A stretch of 64,000 nucleotides of DNA from CAG-488 sp051881315 (GCA_051881315.1 JBJEPQ010000027.1:30717-94716), one strand, 5' to 3'; positions 1 through 9,617 are shown, numbered from the stretch's first letter. Notes: a model not told the origin generated them from the sequence alone. Translations and numbers: made by a program.

Positions 1-1422
1 AGCGGTCTTTTCAAGCATCTGAGCAGGATCAAGACCGATCACAATATACATAACGATAATACCTGCCGTTGCAAGCGCATTGCCGAGCTTGTTGACAAAG
101 CCCTGGCAAGCCGAGCCGAGACCGGTCTCTCTGTAACCTGTTTCCCACTCCATATAATCAAGGCTGTCTGCAATCATCGCATAGGAAGCAACGTTGAGAA
201 CGCCGAGAGGAATTGCGGAAATTATAAAGAACGGAATACAGATGAAAAAGCTGAGTTTTCCCAAAACAACAAAGTAACCGATAACCGAAGTGAGAATACT
301 TGCGACAAATCCTAACAAGCTCGTTGTGACAACAATCTGCTTGTAATTGAATTTCTTTATAAGAGCCGGCATAAACAGCATTGCGCCGAACATACCTACC
401 GCCGCACAGACGGAAAGGATTGTGCTGACGGTTGAAATACTTCCCGATATAGCCTTTGAACGCTCTGCGGCATTCATAAGGCTGAGATCGCCGCCGATAT
501 AAACGGCATAACGTGCAACGTGAACAGACGCCGCCTGAAGCATATATCTGCCCGAGCTGAGAACGCCCATGAGTACAACGAGCATAAGCGGCTTGCACTT
601 GAATATTCTTGAAAGCTGAGACTGCTCGCCCTTAACTCGCTTTTTATCGGGGATAACAACACGTTCTTTAACGTGCGGATATGCGCTTATGAACAGAAGA
701 ACTCCGATAACAGCGGCGAAAACGGCGATAAGGATATATTTCATTTTGTCGTAGTTCAATGCGCCTGTCGCCGTGTCAACCTCGGTAAAGTTGCGGAAAA
801 ACTTCTGAACAAGTCCGTTGTCCGAGGTTTCCATCTTGGCGCACATTGCCGGAAGGACAAAGCCTGAAACAAGGTAGAGTGCCATCGGAATGGCAGTACC
901 CACTCCGTTAAAGGTTCTGGCAACGGAGATGAGGTTGCCTCTCTCATTCGGATTCGGAGTCATAACATTCGGCAAGCTCCAGAAAGGAACATCTGCGGCA
1001 GTATAGATCATTCCCCATATTACGTAGACAAAAGCCGAATAAATCATAAGACCTTTTTTGTCAAGATCGGGACAATAGAACATAAGGAATGTAAACAGCG
1101 CTATCGGAACAGCCATAAATACAATGTACGGCTTCATCTTGCCCCAACGTGTTGTGTGACGGTCAACAATCATTCCCATAAGCGGATCGTTGATAGCGTC
1201 CCAAACCCTCGCAAAAAGCATAAGCAAAAGAATGAAAATAAGGGGCAGCTTCATAACATTTGTGTAAAAGTCCGAAATGTATGAGGACATTACACTGTAA
1301 ATCATACCCTGACCGAGACCTGCAAGGCAGAACATACGAAACTCTTTGGTTTCGACATATTTTTCCTGCATCACTTCGCTGTGAGGCGTTTTTGACGCAG
1401 ATTTCTTTGAGACCTTTGCCAT
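1..1422 (-). CDS. GPH-family (MelB-like) sugar:cation symporter, 3' end cut by window edge
   Basis: This is a multi-pass inner-membrane transporter of the glycoside-pentoside-hexuronide:cation symporter family (major facilitator fold), which imports sugars or glycosides with Na+ or H+. The frame is open from the ATG at 1422 to the left edge, giving 474 codons without a stop. A family-typical segment, RVWDAINDPLMG followed by IVDRHTTRWGKMKPY, lies near residues 72-97, and hydrophobic stretches recur throughout. The start is supported by an AAGGAG eight bases upstream. The substrate cannot be read from the sequence; the lacZ gene 10 kb away is not in the same operon. The C-terminal residues are missing because of the window edge, not because of a visible mutation. 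Confidence 0.85.
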   Translation of the reverse strand, partial: MAKVSKKSASKTPHSEVMQEKYVETKEFRMFCLAGLGQGMIYSVMSSYISDFYTNVMKLPLIFILLLMLFARVWDAINDPLMGMIVDRHTTRWGKMKPYIVFMAVPIALFTFLMFYCPDLDKKGLMIYSAFVYVIWGMIYTAADVPFWSLPNVMTPNPNERGNLISVARTFNGVGTAIPMALYLVSGFVLPAMCAKMETSDNGLVQKFFRNFTEVDTATGALNYDKMKYILIAVFAAVIGVLLFISAYPHVKERVVIPDKKRVKGEQSQLSRIFKCKPLMLVVLMGVLSSGRYMLQAASVHVARYAVYIGGDLSLMNAAERSKAISGSISTVSTILSVCAAVGMFGAMLFMPALIKKFNYKQIVVTTSLLGFVASILTSVIGYFVVLGKLSFFICIPFFIISAIPLGVLNVASYAMIADSLDYMEWETGYRETGLGSACQGFVNKLGNALATAGIIVMYIVIGLDPAQMLEKTA

Positions 1423-1651
1423 ATCAAAACTCCTTGATTTCAATTTAACAGAAATATAATCTCTATCCTTGCTATTTTAACATATATAGACTCGGCTTGC
1501 AATATAAAATATTAAAAATATACATAAATTTTATAAAAAAATGAATTAAAATATTTTCACCAGTCAAGTAAATAAATATCAAATCACGACAAATAAACAA
1601 CGGATTTTAACCGCCGAAAACCGCTTCGCCGAACGGTGCTTTTGCAGAAAA
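1423..1651. other. Intergenic, A+T-rich, nothing recognised
   Basis: Apart from the transporter's ribosome binding site at its left end and the terminator at its right end, I see no gene or clear motif. The sequence is A+T-rich and probably carries the transporter promoter, but no convincing -35/-10 pair was found. Confidence 0.4.
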
Positions 1652-1687
1652 ACAGGCTCATGCGAATACCGTTTCGCACAAGCCTGT
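1652..1687 (-). terminator. Rho-independent terminator of the Ser/Asp-rich protein gene
   Basis: ACAGGCT and AGCCTGT form the outer stem and TGCGAA/TTCGCA the inner stem. Read on the minus strand it is followed by a T run, as expected for a terminator just after the stop codon at 1727. Confidence 0.75.
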
Positions 1688-1726
1688 CAGCCTATTTATT
1701 GTTGTTTGCGCCCGGTAATTATTTCA

Positions 1727-2743
1727 TCAGAACTTAAAGTTTGTGAAATCAACCGTAGTCTTTGCGTCGCCCGAAGCGCCTGCAATCTTAACAACAGTAT
1801 ACTTTACGTTTGTAAGATTAACATGCCAGTCATAGTCAACGTGAAGCGATACAAGGTTGCCCGTCTTGGAGTTGACTGTTGCCGTGATCTTAATATTCTT
1901 GTTGTTCTCTGCAACGGATTCAACGGAAGCACCATCGGCGTTGTTAAGTCCGACATAGATGTTGCCTGCGTTCTTGTAGTCGAAGGCCTTCTTGTCGCCG
2001 ACACCGGAATAAAGTCCCGTTCTTCCGAGAGCTGTTGTATCGCTCTTGCTTGAAGCGTTTGCCTTGCTTGAGCCGTTCTTGAGAGTTATGTTGATAACAT
2101 AGTTATCACCGTTCTGAGTGCATTTTGCATCGCTGAGATCATCTGCCGTAAGAGAAGCCTTGGAGATCTCGCCGACCTTGCCCTTTGTGTTTGTAACGTT
2201 AGTTGTTCCAACTCCGAGGAAGTCGTTAACGGTGTCAACAACGACCTGCATCTTCAGAAGTGCGCCGCCGTCAAGGTTGCTGAGGGTTGTAACTCTCTTC
2301 TTGGCGAAGCCTGCCTTTGAATTTACAGCCTTATTGACCGCAGCATTGTAATACGCAGCGATGTCTGCCTTTGTTGAGGGAATGGATGAAGTCTTGTTTG
2401 TTGTGCCGCTGTTCGAGCTTGTACCGCTGTTCGAGCTTGTACCGCTGTTTGAGCTTGTACCGCTGTTTGCGGGATCCTCGGCAGTTGTTGCGTCCGGATC
2501 TGCGGAGGGATCTGCAGAGGGATCAACCGACGGATCTGCGGAAGGATCTACCGAAGGATCGGCAGAGGGATCAACCGACGGATCTGCAGAAGGATCGCCC
2601 GATGTGCTTGATGAATTTGCCGCAGCAGCCTTTGCCGCCTCGACCTTTGCCGTGCTTATCTTGCCGATGCTTACTACGGAGGTTACCGCAACAGCAACAA
2701 CGCAAAGCAATGCAGTCACGCACTGAATAATTGTCTGTTTCAT
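1727..2743 (-). CDS. Secreted/anchored protein with Asp-Pro-Ser and Asn-Ser-Gly-Thr repeats and a C-terminal domain shared with the dockerin protein at 9746-10591
   Basis: Function unknown. The N-terminus (about residues 1-25) is a hydrophobic signal or membrane-anchor segment. Then comes a low-complexity linker of DPSADPSV-type units (about residues 48-85) and four NSGTSS units, then a globular region of about 210 residues that begins PSTKADIAAYYNAAVNK. That region resembles the C-terminal part of the dockerin protein at 9746-10591, which begins PSTKNEIVSYYNNALNK and also ends in an F-x-F. No catalytic motif is recognised. I chose the ATG at 2743 because a GGAG lies nine bases upstream; the GTG two codons earlier is too close to that site. 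A cell-surface or extracellular location is inferred. Confidence 0.7.
   Translation of the reverse strand: MKQTIIQCVTALLCVVAVAVTSVVSIGKISTAKVEAAKAAAANSSSTSGDPSADPSVDPSADPSVDPSADPSVDPSADPSADPDATTAEDPANSGTSSNSGTSSNSGTSSNSGTTNKTSSIPSTKADIAAYYNAAVNKAVNSKAGFAKKRVTTLSNLDGGALLKMQVVVDTVNDFLGVGTTNVTNTKGKVGEISKASLTADDLSDAKCTQNGDNYVINITLKNGSSKANASSKSDTTALGRTGLYSGVGDKKAFDYKNAGNIYVGLNNADGASVESVAENNKNIKITATVNSKTGNLVSLHVDYDWHVNLTNVKYTVVKIAGASGDAKTTVDFTNFKF
2404..2600. repeat. Tandem low-complexity coding repeats (18-bp and about 12-bp units)
   Basis: Inside the preceding gene, an 18-bp unit encoding NSGTSS is repeated about four times (2404-2466) and imperfect 12-bp units encoding DPSA/DPSV follow (2490-2600). 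This is a length-variable linker; there are no CRISPR-like spacers. Confidence 0.75.
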
Positions 2744-2903
2744 TGTCACCTACTCCAATTCTTTGTTTTCTTAATTGTCGGAAAGACAAAAGTATTATAT
2801 CATATGATTATCCTAAAATCCAGTATATTTATACACTTTTTTAAATTTTTTTATTTTAATGTTAAAAATTCATATCTTGTTTATGGATTTTTTCTTATCG
2901 GTA

Positions 2904-2912
2904 TGGTATAAT
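2904..2912 (+). promoter_or_regulatory. Extended -10 promoter element before exoA
   Basis: TGGTATAAT is a perfect TATAAT with the upstream TGn extension, 33 bases before the chosen TTG start. A -35 at the expected distance (TGGATT) is weak, which is common for extended -10 promoters. Confidence 0.55.
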
Positions 2913-2944
2913 ACCGTTCGGTGTATTATACGGGGGTGTGTTTT

Positions 2945-3703
2945 TTGAGTAAAAAATTCATTTCGTGGAACGTAAACGGCATAAGAGCCTGTATGACAAA
3001 AGGCTTTATGGACGTTTTCAAGGCGCTTGACGCCGATATATTCTGCCTTCAGGAAACAAAGATGCAGGCAGGACAGCTCGTTCTTGAGCTTGACGGTTAT
3101 CATCAGTACTGGAATTACGCCGAGAAAAAGGGCTATTCGGGAACTGCAATATTCACCAAAGATGAGCCGCTGAACGTGACCTACGGTCTCGGCATCGACG
3201 AGCTTGACACCGAGGGCAGACTTATTACCCTTGAGTTTGAAGATTTATACTTCATCACCGAGTATGTTCCCAACGCACAGGACGGCTTGAAGCGGATAGA
3301 TCACAGAATGAAATGGGAGGACGCTTTCCGTGAATATGTCTGTGAGCTTCAGAAGAAAAAGCCTGTTGTGTTCTGCGGCGATCTCAATGTTGCACACAAT
3401 GAAATTGACCTGAAAAACCCCAAAACCAACAGAGGAAACGCCGGCTTTTCCGACGAAGAGAGAGGAAAATTCGGCGAGCTTCTCGACGCAGGCTTTACCG
3501 ACACGTTCCGTTACTTCTACCCCGACCTTGAGAACGCTTACAGCTGGTGGTCATACCGCTTTAAGGCAAGGGAGAAGAACGTCGGCTGGCGTATAGACTA
3601 TTTCTGCGTTTCAAAAGCTCTTGAGCCGAGGCTTGAAAGTGCAAAAATACATACCGAAATCTACGGCTCGGATCACTGTCCGGTCGAGCTTGTAATCAAA
3701 TAA
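2945..3703 (+). CDS. exoA: Exodeoxyribonuclease III (AP endonuclease, Xth/ExoA family)
   Basis: Cytoplasmic DNA repair enzyme of the exonuclease-endonuclease-phosphatase fold that cleaves DNA at abasic sites and degrades duplex DNA 3' to 5'. Diagnostic motifs are present in order: ISWNVNGIRA at the N-terminus, CLQETK (metal-binding Glu), YSGTAIF, GDLNVAH, YSWWSYR, GWRIDY and the C-terminal SDHCPV with the catalytic Asp-His. I chose the TTG at 2945, giving 252 residues and a family-typical N-terminus (SKKFISWNVNG). It has a GGGGGTG upstream, and an extended -10 promoter precedes it. An in-frame ATG at 2921 would add eight residues with no family match. The gene is 12 bases before an unknown exported protein. 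Confidence 0.93.
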   Translation: MSKKFISWNVNGIRACMTKGFMDVFKALDADIFCLQETKMQAGQLVLELDGYHQYWNYAEKKGYSGTAIFTKDEPLNVTYGLGIDELDTEGRLITLEFEDLYFITEYVPNAQDGLKRIDHRMKWEDAFREYVCELQKKKPVVFCGDLNVAHNEIDLKNPKTNRGNAGFSDEERGKFGELLDAGFTDTFRYFYPDLENAYSWWSYRFKAREKNVGWRIDYFCVSKALEPRLESAKIHTEIYGSDHCPVELVIK

Positions 3704-3715
3704 GAGGGAATTGTA

Positions 3716-4981
3716 ATGTCAAAGAAGAATAAAACCGTTATAATCATTCTTTCCGCAGTTCTGGCAGTTTGCCTTGTTTTCACGGGGCTGACCTTCAGCG
3801 ACAGCTTCAAGGGCAAGCTTTTCGGCGGAATGGACACGGGAAGCGGAGCGGCTTTTTCCACGGTCAAGGAATACGAATTCAAAACCGACTATCCGCTCGT
3901 TAAAACTCAGCTTGAAAACGTTTTTTACGAGCCTAATCCCGACGGTACAATTAAATACTACAAGTACCGTGACGGAGAATTTCACGAGCTGAGCGGTGTG
4001 CAAACACAGAAAGTGACCGTCACCTGCAGTTATCAGGAGGTGCCGTTTACCCTGTATTTTCTTGACGACACCGACGTCGGCACGATCTGCTACGGTCTGT
4101 TCAATTCAAAGCAGGACACAAAGGTCAAGACCTTTTCATACATTCTGGCGAGGGTTATCGACTGTCCCAAATCCTTTGAGGACACCGCAAGAACGCAGTA
4201 CGTTATGCTCCTTGACATGGACGCTGAGGACGCCTACAAGGAGAACAAGACCTATTCGGACATCTACTCCTTTGACAGAAAGTCGGGAACGGCAACTCTG
4301 ATCGTTTCCTCAAGAGACCGCACGGTACAGGAGGACGCAACCCAGAGCGAAACATGGACGGTATTTACCGACGCTTCCGTCAACAATATGAGTAAGTTCG
4401 ACTGGTTTGCCTCCACAAGATATCACGACACAAACGCCGAAAAGCTCCTCTACGACTTTATGTCGGTCGAAAGCTCAAGAAGCGTCAGAAAATCGTCTTC
4501 AACAGTATTCACAAATTCACCGAGCTATGATATCTGGGAAAAGGACGGAAGTGTTTACTGCTTTGCAGATTCCGAGGACGGCTTCAACCTCGTCAAGGAC
4601 GGCAAGAAGGATTCTCCGCTCAAAAAGTTCAGCGGAAGCTTCTCCGACTATTTAGTCGGCGGTCACTTCATTTTTGATCCGTCGGCAATGGAATTCACCG
4701 ATGTTTACACCGGTGAAACAAAGTCGGTAAAGAAGGCTCGTTTCGAGTCCCTTTCCGGATTTATCGCCTCCCCCGGCGGACAGAACTTCATCGTTTTCTG
4801 CGGCGGAAGTAAACAGGCGATGATAATCTACAAGACAGAGGAGGACGAAGCGACCATAGTTTCCGACTCGGATATTTTCAACAGCGGAATTTGCAATTAC
4901 TGCTTTATCAACAACAATACCGTTCTTGTATCAAACTACGCTGAGGACGGTACGGCTCTCAACCGTATCGTTAAAATATAA
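3716..4981 (+). CDS. Exported hypothetical protein with N-terminal membrane anchor
   Basis: I do not recognise the family. The 421-residue product starts with a positively charged end and a hydrophobic segment (about residues 7-26, IIILSAVLAVCLVFTGL), so it should be anchored to or exported across the membrane. The rest is hydrophilic and rich in Asp, Ser and aromatic residues. Repeating motifs such as SYDIWEKDGSVYCF and SPGGQNFIVFCGG hint at a beta-propeller-like extracellular fold, but this is only an impression. It sits between exoA and the dCMP deaminase with short gaps (12 and 15 bases), so cotranscription is likely. Confidence 0.7.
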   Translation: MSKKNKTVIIILSAVLAVCLVFTGLTFSDSFKGKLFGGMDTGSGAAFSTVKEYEFKTDYPLVKTQLENVFYEPNPDGTIKYYKYRDGEFHELSGVQTQKVTVTCSYQEVPFTLYFLDDTDVGTICYGLFNSKQDTKVKTFSYILARVIDCPKSFEDTARTQYVMLLDMDAEDAYKENKTYSDIYSFDRKSGTATLIVSSRDRTVQEDATQSETWTVFTDASVNNMSKFDWFASTRYHDTNAEKLLYDFMSVESSRSVRKSSSTVFTNSPSYDIWEKDGSVYCFADSEDGFNLVKDGKKDSPLKKFSGSFSDYLVGGHFIFDPSAMEFTDVYTGETKSVKKARFESLSGFIASPGGQNFIVFCGGSKQAMIIYKTEEDEATIVSDSDIFNSGICNYCFINNNTVLVSNYAEDGTALNRIVKI

Positions 4982-4996
4982 ATCGGAGGGAAGAAA

Positions 4997-5497
4997 ATGT
5001 CAAAAAGAGAGGATTACATTTCCTGGGACGAATACTTCATGGGTGTGGCTCTGCTCGCCGCAAAGAGAAGCAAGGATCCCAACACACAGGTCGGTGCCTG
5101 CATAGTAAACGAAAACAAAAAGATAATGTCCGTCGGCTACAACGGATTTCCCTTGGGCTGCAGCGACGACGATTTCCCGTGGGACAGGAGTGCAGACAGC
5201 GACTACGACACCAAATACCCCTATGTCTGCCACGCCGAGCTGAACGCAATACTCAACAACGCAGGTGCTCCCCTGAGCGGCTGCAGCGTTTACGTTGCCC
5301 TTTTTCCCTGCAACGAGTGCGCCAAGGCGATTATCCAGTGCGGAATCAAGAAGGTATTCTACCTCTCCGACAAATACAACGGCACAAGCGGAAACCTCGC
5401 CTCCAAGCGTATGTTTGACGCCGCAGGAGTGGAGTATATTCAGCTTTCTCTGCCGCACAAAGAAATTACAATCAACTTTGACGAAAGTCTTGTATAA
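4997..5497 (+). CDS. Deoxycytidylate (dCMP) deaminase, ComEB-like
   Basis: Zinc-dependent deaminase that converts dCMP to dUMP, feeding thymidylate synthesis. The 166-residue length fits the family. The zinc site is visible: CHAELNAI (His ligand plus catalytic Glu) and PCNECAKAI (two Cys ligands). The N-terminal SWDEYFMGVALLAAKRSKDP and VGYNGFPLGCSD are also characteristic of dCMP deaminases rather than of tRNA or guanine deaminases. A strong GGAGG ribosome site precedes the ATG. Some relatives carry an extra structural zinc site, which I did not try to establish here. Confidence 0.9.
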   Translation: MSKREDYISWDEYFMGVALLAAKRSKDPNTQVGACIVNENKKIMSVGYNGFPLGCSDDDFPWDRSADSDYDTKYPYVCHAELNAILNNAGAPLSGCSVYVALFPCNECAKAIIQCGIKKVFYLSDKYNGTSGNLASKRMFDAAGVEYIQLSLPHKEITINFDESLV

Positions 5498-5553
5498 TCT
5501 TTTCTTTTGTGATATCATTAAAAAGTTAATTAAGTTCTGAAAGGAATGAAAAT

Positions 5554-8292
5554 ATGGGTTTACTCAAAAAAATCTTCGGAGATTATTCCGCTAAAGAAGT
5601 CAAGCGTGTAACTCCGATCAAAAATAAAGTTCTTGCCCTTGAGGAGGAGTATTCCAAGCTCAGCGACAAGGAGCTTCAGGCTAAAACTCCCGAATTTAAG
5701 GAAAGACTTGCAAAAGGCGAAACTCTCGATGATATTCTTCCCGAGGCTTTTGCCGCCTGCCGTGAGGCTTCATGGCGTGTGCTCGGAATGAAGCATTTCC
5801 CCGTACAGATCATCGGCGGCATCATTCTCCATCAGGGACGTATTGCCGAGATGAAAACAGGTGAAGGTAAAACTCTCGTTGCTACCCTCCCCGCTTACCT
5901 CAACGCTCTTTCGGGCAACGGCGTTCACATCGTTACGGTCAACGATTACCTCGCACGCCGTGACTCCGAGTGGATGGGCAAGCTCTACAAATTCATGGGA
6001 CTGAAGGTCGGTCTTATCGTCCACGGTCTCGACAACGACGAGCGCAAGGCAGCCTATGCCGCCGACATCACCTACGGAACAAACAACGAGATGGGCTTTG
6101 ACTATCTTCGTGACAATATGGTTCCGTACAAGGAAAATAAGGTTCAGAGAGGTCACAACTTCGCCATAGTCGATGAGGTTGACTCCATTCTCATTGATGA
6201 GGCACGTACACCTCTTATCATTTCAGGCCGAGGCGACCAGTCAACCGAGCTTTACACCCTCGCCAACAACTTCGTTCATACTCTTTCAAAGGCTGTCGTC
6301 AAGGAGATCGACTCCAAGCAGAACGCCGAGGATGTTGCCGACGGCGACTACATCGTTGATGAAAAGGCAAGGACGGCTTCTCTTACCAAGAGCGGTATTG
6401 CCAAGGCTGAGGCATATTTCAACGTTGACAACCTTATGGACGCCGACAATATGACTCTCCTGCACCATATCAATCAGGCTATCAAGGCGGTCGGCGTTAT
6501 GCGCCGTGATATCGACTATGTTGTCAAGGACAATCAGGTTCTTATCGTTGACGAGTTCACAGGCCGTATCATGCTCGGCAGACGCTATAACGAAGGTCTG
6601 CATCAGGCTATCGAAGCAAAAGAAGGCGTTAAGGTCGAGCACGAGAGCAAGACGCTTGCCACAATTACATTCCAGAATTATTTCCGTCTTTACAAGAAGC
6701 TGTCGGGTATGACAGGTACGGCTATGACGGAGAGCCAGGAATTCCAGGAGATCTACTCCCTCGACGTTGTTGAGATTCCGACCAACAAGCCGATGATCCG
6801 TGTTGACAATCACGACCTCGTTTACAAGACCGAGGCGGCAAAATATAACGCTCTCATCAATCAGGTAATCGAGTGCCACGAAAAAGGACAGCCCGTCCTC
6901 GTCGGTACGGTTTCAATCGAAAAATCAGAGGTTCTTTCAAAGCTTCTCAAATCCCGAGGAATCAAGCATGAGGTTCTCAATGCGAAGTTCCACGACAAGG
7001 AAGCCGAGATCGTCGCTCAGGCAGGTAAATACGGTGCAGTCACAATCGCAACGAATATGGCAGGCCGTGGTACCGATATTATGCTCGGCGGTAACTCCGA
7101 GTTCCTTGCCAAGGCTGCAATGCGCCGCAAGGGTTACAGCGAAGAAATGATAGTCGAGGCGACCGGCTTTGCCGAGACCGACGATGAGGAAATCTTAAAC
7201 GCAAGAAAAGAATATGCCGAGCTTGAAAAGTCCTTTAAAGACTCCATCAAGGACGAGGCTGAAAAAGTGCGTGAAGCAGGCGGACTTTACATCATAGGTA
7301 CTGAGCGCCACGACTCTCGCCGAATTGATAACCAGCTGAGAGGACGTTCGGGACGTCAGGGCGATCCCGGTGAAAGCCGCTTCTATCTCTCGCTTGAGGA
7401 CGACCTTATGCGTCTCTTCGGCGGCGAAAGGCTTCAGTCGGTAATGAATACCCTCGGAGCGGACGAAAATATGCCGATCGACTCCAAGATGGTTTCACGT
7501 TCTATCGAGTCGGCTCAGAAGAAGAAGGAGTCCCAGAACTTCGCAATCCGTAAGAACGTTCTCCAGTACGACGACGTTATGAACAGACAGAGAGAGCTTA
7601 TTTACGAGCAGCGTAACCGAGTTCTTGACGGCGAGGATCTCAAGGCGTCAATTCTCAAGATGCTTGATGAATCCGTCACCGAGTCCGTTGACTTCTACTG
7701 TGCTTCCGCTCTGCCCAAGGACGAGTGGAACATCATAGGTCTCAAGGAGAAATATCTCGGCTGGATCACCGAGCCCGACGACTTTGAGGACATCGAAGCC
7801 TTTGACCGTGACGAAGCAAGAGAGATGCTCATCAACAGAGGTCATGAGCGTTATGAAGCCCGTGAAAAGGAGCTTACTCCCGAAATCATGAGAAGCCTTG
7901 AGCATATGATCCTTCTGAGAAACGTTGATACATTCTGGATGGATCACATCGACGCAATGGAGGAGCTCAAGAGAGGTATCAACCTGCGTGCTTACGGTAA
8001 TCAGGATCCCGTTGTTGCTTACAGAATGGAAAGCTATGATATGTTTGACGAGATGAGCAACTCGATCCGTGAGAACACCGTCCGCCAGATGCTCACCGTC
8101 CGCATCAGAAGTGAGGAGGACACAAAGCGTGAGCAGACCGCCAAGGTCACAAGCGAAAGCGGCGCCTCCGACGGAAGCGAAAAGGGCAGAACGGTACGCA
8201 AGAAAGCCACTCCCGGTCCCAACGATCCCTGCCCCTGCGGAAGCGGAAAGAAATACAAAAAGTGCTGCGGCAATCCCGCAAATCACGGCTGA
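5554..8292 (+). CDS. secA: Preprotein translocase ATPase SecA
   Basis: Motor ATPase that drives secretory preproteins through the SecYEG channel at the cytoplasmic membrane. At 912 residues it is full length. Visible features are Walker A KTGEGKT (residues 101-107), NDYLARRD, the DEVDSILIDEARTPLIISG Walker B region, the SGMTGTA and AGRGTD helicase motifs, RGRSGRQGDPG, the helical wing/scaffold region, and a C-terminal zinc-binding SEC-C motif (CPCGSGKKYKKCC) preceded by a basic/Ser linker. The start has AAGGAA eight bases upstream. Only one secA is visible in the window. Confidence 0.98.
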   Translation: MGLLKKIFGDYSAKEVKRVTPIKNKVLALEEEYSKLSDKELQAKTPEFKERLAKGETLDDILPEAFAACREASWRVLGMKHFPVQIIGGIILHQGRIAEMKTGEGKTLVATLPAYLNALSGNGVHIVTVNDYLARRDSEWMGKLYKFMGLKVGLIVHGLDNDERKAAYAADITYGTNNEMGFDYLRDNMVPYKENKVQRGHNFAIVDEVDSILIDEARTPLIISGRGDQSTELYTLANNFVHTLSKAVVKEIDSKQNAEDVADGDYIVDEKARTASLTKSGIAKAEAYFNVDNLMDADNMTLLHHINQAIKAVGVMRRDIDYVVKDNQVLIVDEFTGRIMLGRRYNEGLHQAIEAKEGVKVEHESKTLATITFQNYFRLYKKLSGMTGTAMTESQEFQEIYSLDVVEIPTNKPMIRVDNHDLVYKTEAAKYNALINQVIECHEKGQPVLVGTVSIEKSEVLSKLLKSRGIKHEVLNAKFHDKEAEIVAQAGKYGAVTIATNMAGRGTDIMLGGNSEFLAKAAMRRKGYSEEMIVEATGFAETDDEEILNARKEYAELEKSFKDSIKDEAEKVREAGGLYIIGTERHDSRRIDNQLRGRSGRQGDPGESRFYLSLEDDLMRLFGGERLQSVMNTLGADENMPIDSKMVSRSIESAQKKKESQNFAIRKNVLQYDDVMNRQRELIYEQRNRVLDGEDLKASILKMLDESVTESVDFYCASALPKDEWNIIGLKEKYLGWITEPDDFEDIEAFDRDEAREMLINRGHERYEAREKELTPEIMRSLEHMILLRNVDTFWMDHIDAMEELKRGINLRAYGNQDPVVAYRMESYDMFDEMSNSIRENTVRQMLTVRIRSEEDTKREQTAKVTSESGASDGSEKGRTVRKKATPGPNDPCPCGSGKKYKKCCGNPANHG

Positions 8293-8304
8293 TAAATAAA
8301 AAAC

Positions 8305-8356
8305 GAGCTGTCACACTCATTGCTTTCAAAAGAAGCTGTTTCGGGTGTGATAGCTC
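8305..8356 (+). repeat. Inverted repeat after secA, possible terminator or processing site
   Basis: GAGCTGTCACAC pairs with GTGTGATAGCTC (12 pairs including one G-T) around a 28-base loop. No clear T run follows, so termination is uncertain. Confidence 0.4.
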
Positions 8357-8391
8357 TGTTCAAATTATATTATTAAAAGGATCGGTTTATA

Positions 8392-9531
8392 ATGAAATAC
8401 ATAACCAAATACATTTCCGCTCTGCTCTCCCTTATTCTCTGTTTTTTCTTCACCTATCCGTCTATCATCAGCCAGGGTAAGGAACAGAAAGAGATTGACA
8501 TTCAGGAGCAGATCGACCGTGTTGCACAGCTTGAAAAGGACTATGCAAGCGGAAACTACACCAAGGTCAACGAAGCCGGTTTCTGCGACTTTGACCTTGA
8601 AAAAGCCTGTGCCGACGGCGTGAAGTATAACGAAGTTGCCTTTATCGGCACACACAACAGCTATCAGAAGCAATCCGTTCCTGCAAGACAGAAGCTTTTC
8701 CGTGACGCTTCAACCGTGACATTCGGACTGGTAAAGGCAGAAAAACCGGAATTTTTCAGCGACACTCTCACCGAGCAGTTCAATCTCGGCATCAGAAGCA
8801 TAGAAATTGACGTTGAAACTGTTGTTGAGGACGGCAAGGTCAGCTTTGTCTGCACACACGCTCCCGTTGTCGATATGACAACAACCTGCTACGACTTTGC
8901 CCTTGCTCTCAAGGAGATAAAGCTCTGGTCGGACGCAAACCCCAACCACCTGCCGATAACGGTTATAATCGAGCCTAAAAAGGTCTTTATTCCCGAAAAA
9001 AATATGCGTCTTTTTAACTATAAATACGCCAACGAGCTCGGCAGACAGGCTCAGGAGATTTTCGGCGACACGCTTCTCACTCCTGCGGATATGATCGGCG
9101 ACTATAATTCCTTCAAGGAAATGAGAGAGGCTGACGGCTGGATGACGCTCAGCGAGACGAGAGGTCACGTTATGATACTCCTGCACGATACGACCGCAAC
9201 AGAGGATTATATCAAGCAGGATCCGTCAATCAAATCTCAGGTTATGTTCCCCATGCTCAGGTATGACGACCGTGACAGAGACTGCGCCTCATTCCTGCTC
9301 ATAAACAAGGCAAGCGATATAAAAAATCAGGCTGAGGAAGTCCTCGGAAAAAATCTCATCATCAGATCGAGATCCGACAACTACGGCTCATATAAAGAAT
9401 CCGATTCACAGACCGTTCTAAACAGCGGCGCACAGATCGTTTCAACGGATTATCCCCCGAAAGCGGATATGTCGAACGTTGACCGCTGTGTCACATTCGG
9501 CGGCGGTCACACCGTTACGCTTTCAAAATAA
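8392..9531 (+). CDS. Secreted phosphatidylinositol-specific phospholipase C-like protein (Ca2+-dependent PI-PLC family)
   Basis: The 379-residue product has an N-terminal signal/anchor segment (about residues 8-25) and then a TIM-barrel of the PI-PLC superfamily. Motifs seen are VAFIGTHNSYQ (catalytic His), RSIEIDVE (metal-binding acidic residues), VCTHAP (second catalytic His) and VIIEPKK. This pattern fits the bacterial Ca2+-dependent phosphoinositide phospholipase C group rather than the metal-independent Bacillus type. The substrate is inferred only; it may act on phosphatidylinositol-like lipids or on lipid-linked glycans outside the cell. It has an AAAGGA ribosome site and is followed by a terminator at 9548-9585. 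Confidence 0.75.
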   Translation: MKYITKYISALLSLILCFFFTYPSIISQGKEQKEIDIQEQIDRVAQLEKDYASGNYTKVNEAGFCDFDLEKACADGVKYNEVAFIGTHNSYQKQSVPARQKLFRDASTVTFGLVKAEKPEFFSDTLTEQFNLGIRSIEIDVETVVEDGKVSFVCTHAPVVDMTTTCYDFALALKEIKLWSDANPNHLPITVIIEPKKVFIPEKNMRLFNYKYANELGRQAQEIFGDTLLTPADMIGDYNSFKEMREADGWMTLSETRGHVMILLHDTTATEDYIKQDPSIKSQVMFPMLRYDDRDRDCASFLLINKASDIKNQAEEVLGKNLIIRSRSDNYGSYKESDSQTVLNSGAQIVSTDYPPKADMSNVDRCVTFGGGHTVTLSK

Positions 9532-9547
9532 CAGGTTAAAAATAACA

Positions 9548-9585
9548 AGACTGCAAGTTATCCGAAAGGAAAGGCTTGCAGTCTT
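9548..9585 (+). terminator. Hairpin terminator, related in sequence to that at 44857-44896
   Basis: AAGACTGCAAG pairs with CTTGCAGTCTT around a loop containing ATCCGAAAGG, followed by a short T-rich tail. Nearly the same stem and loop occur after the racemase gene at 44.86 kb. Confidence 0.75.
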
Positions 9586-9617
9586 TTAGATTTTAGATTT
9601 TAGGCGAAAATATTTCA

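Noticed and set aside
2404..2600. Tandem repeats that might suggest a CRISPR array
   Set aside because: The units are contiguous, keep the reading frame and encode Ser/Asp-rich peptide repeats; there are no spacers.
2921..2944. ATG at 2921 as the start of exodeoxyribonuclease III
   Set aside because: It has no ribosome binding site at a fitting distance and adds eight residues that do not match the family; the TTG at 2945 fits.
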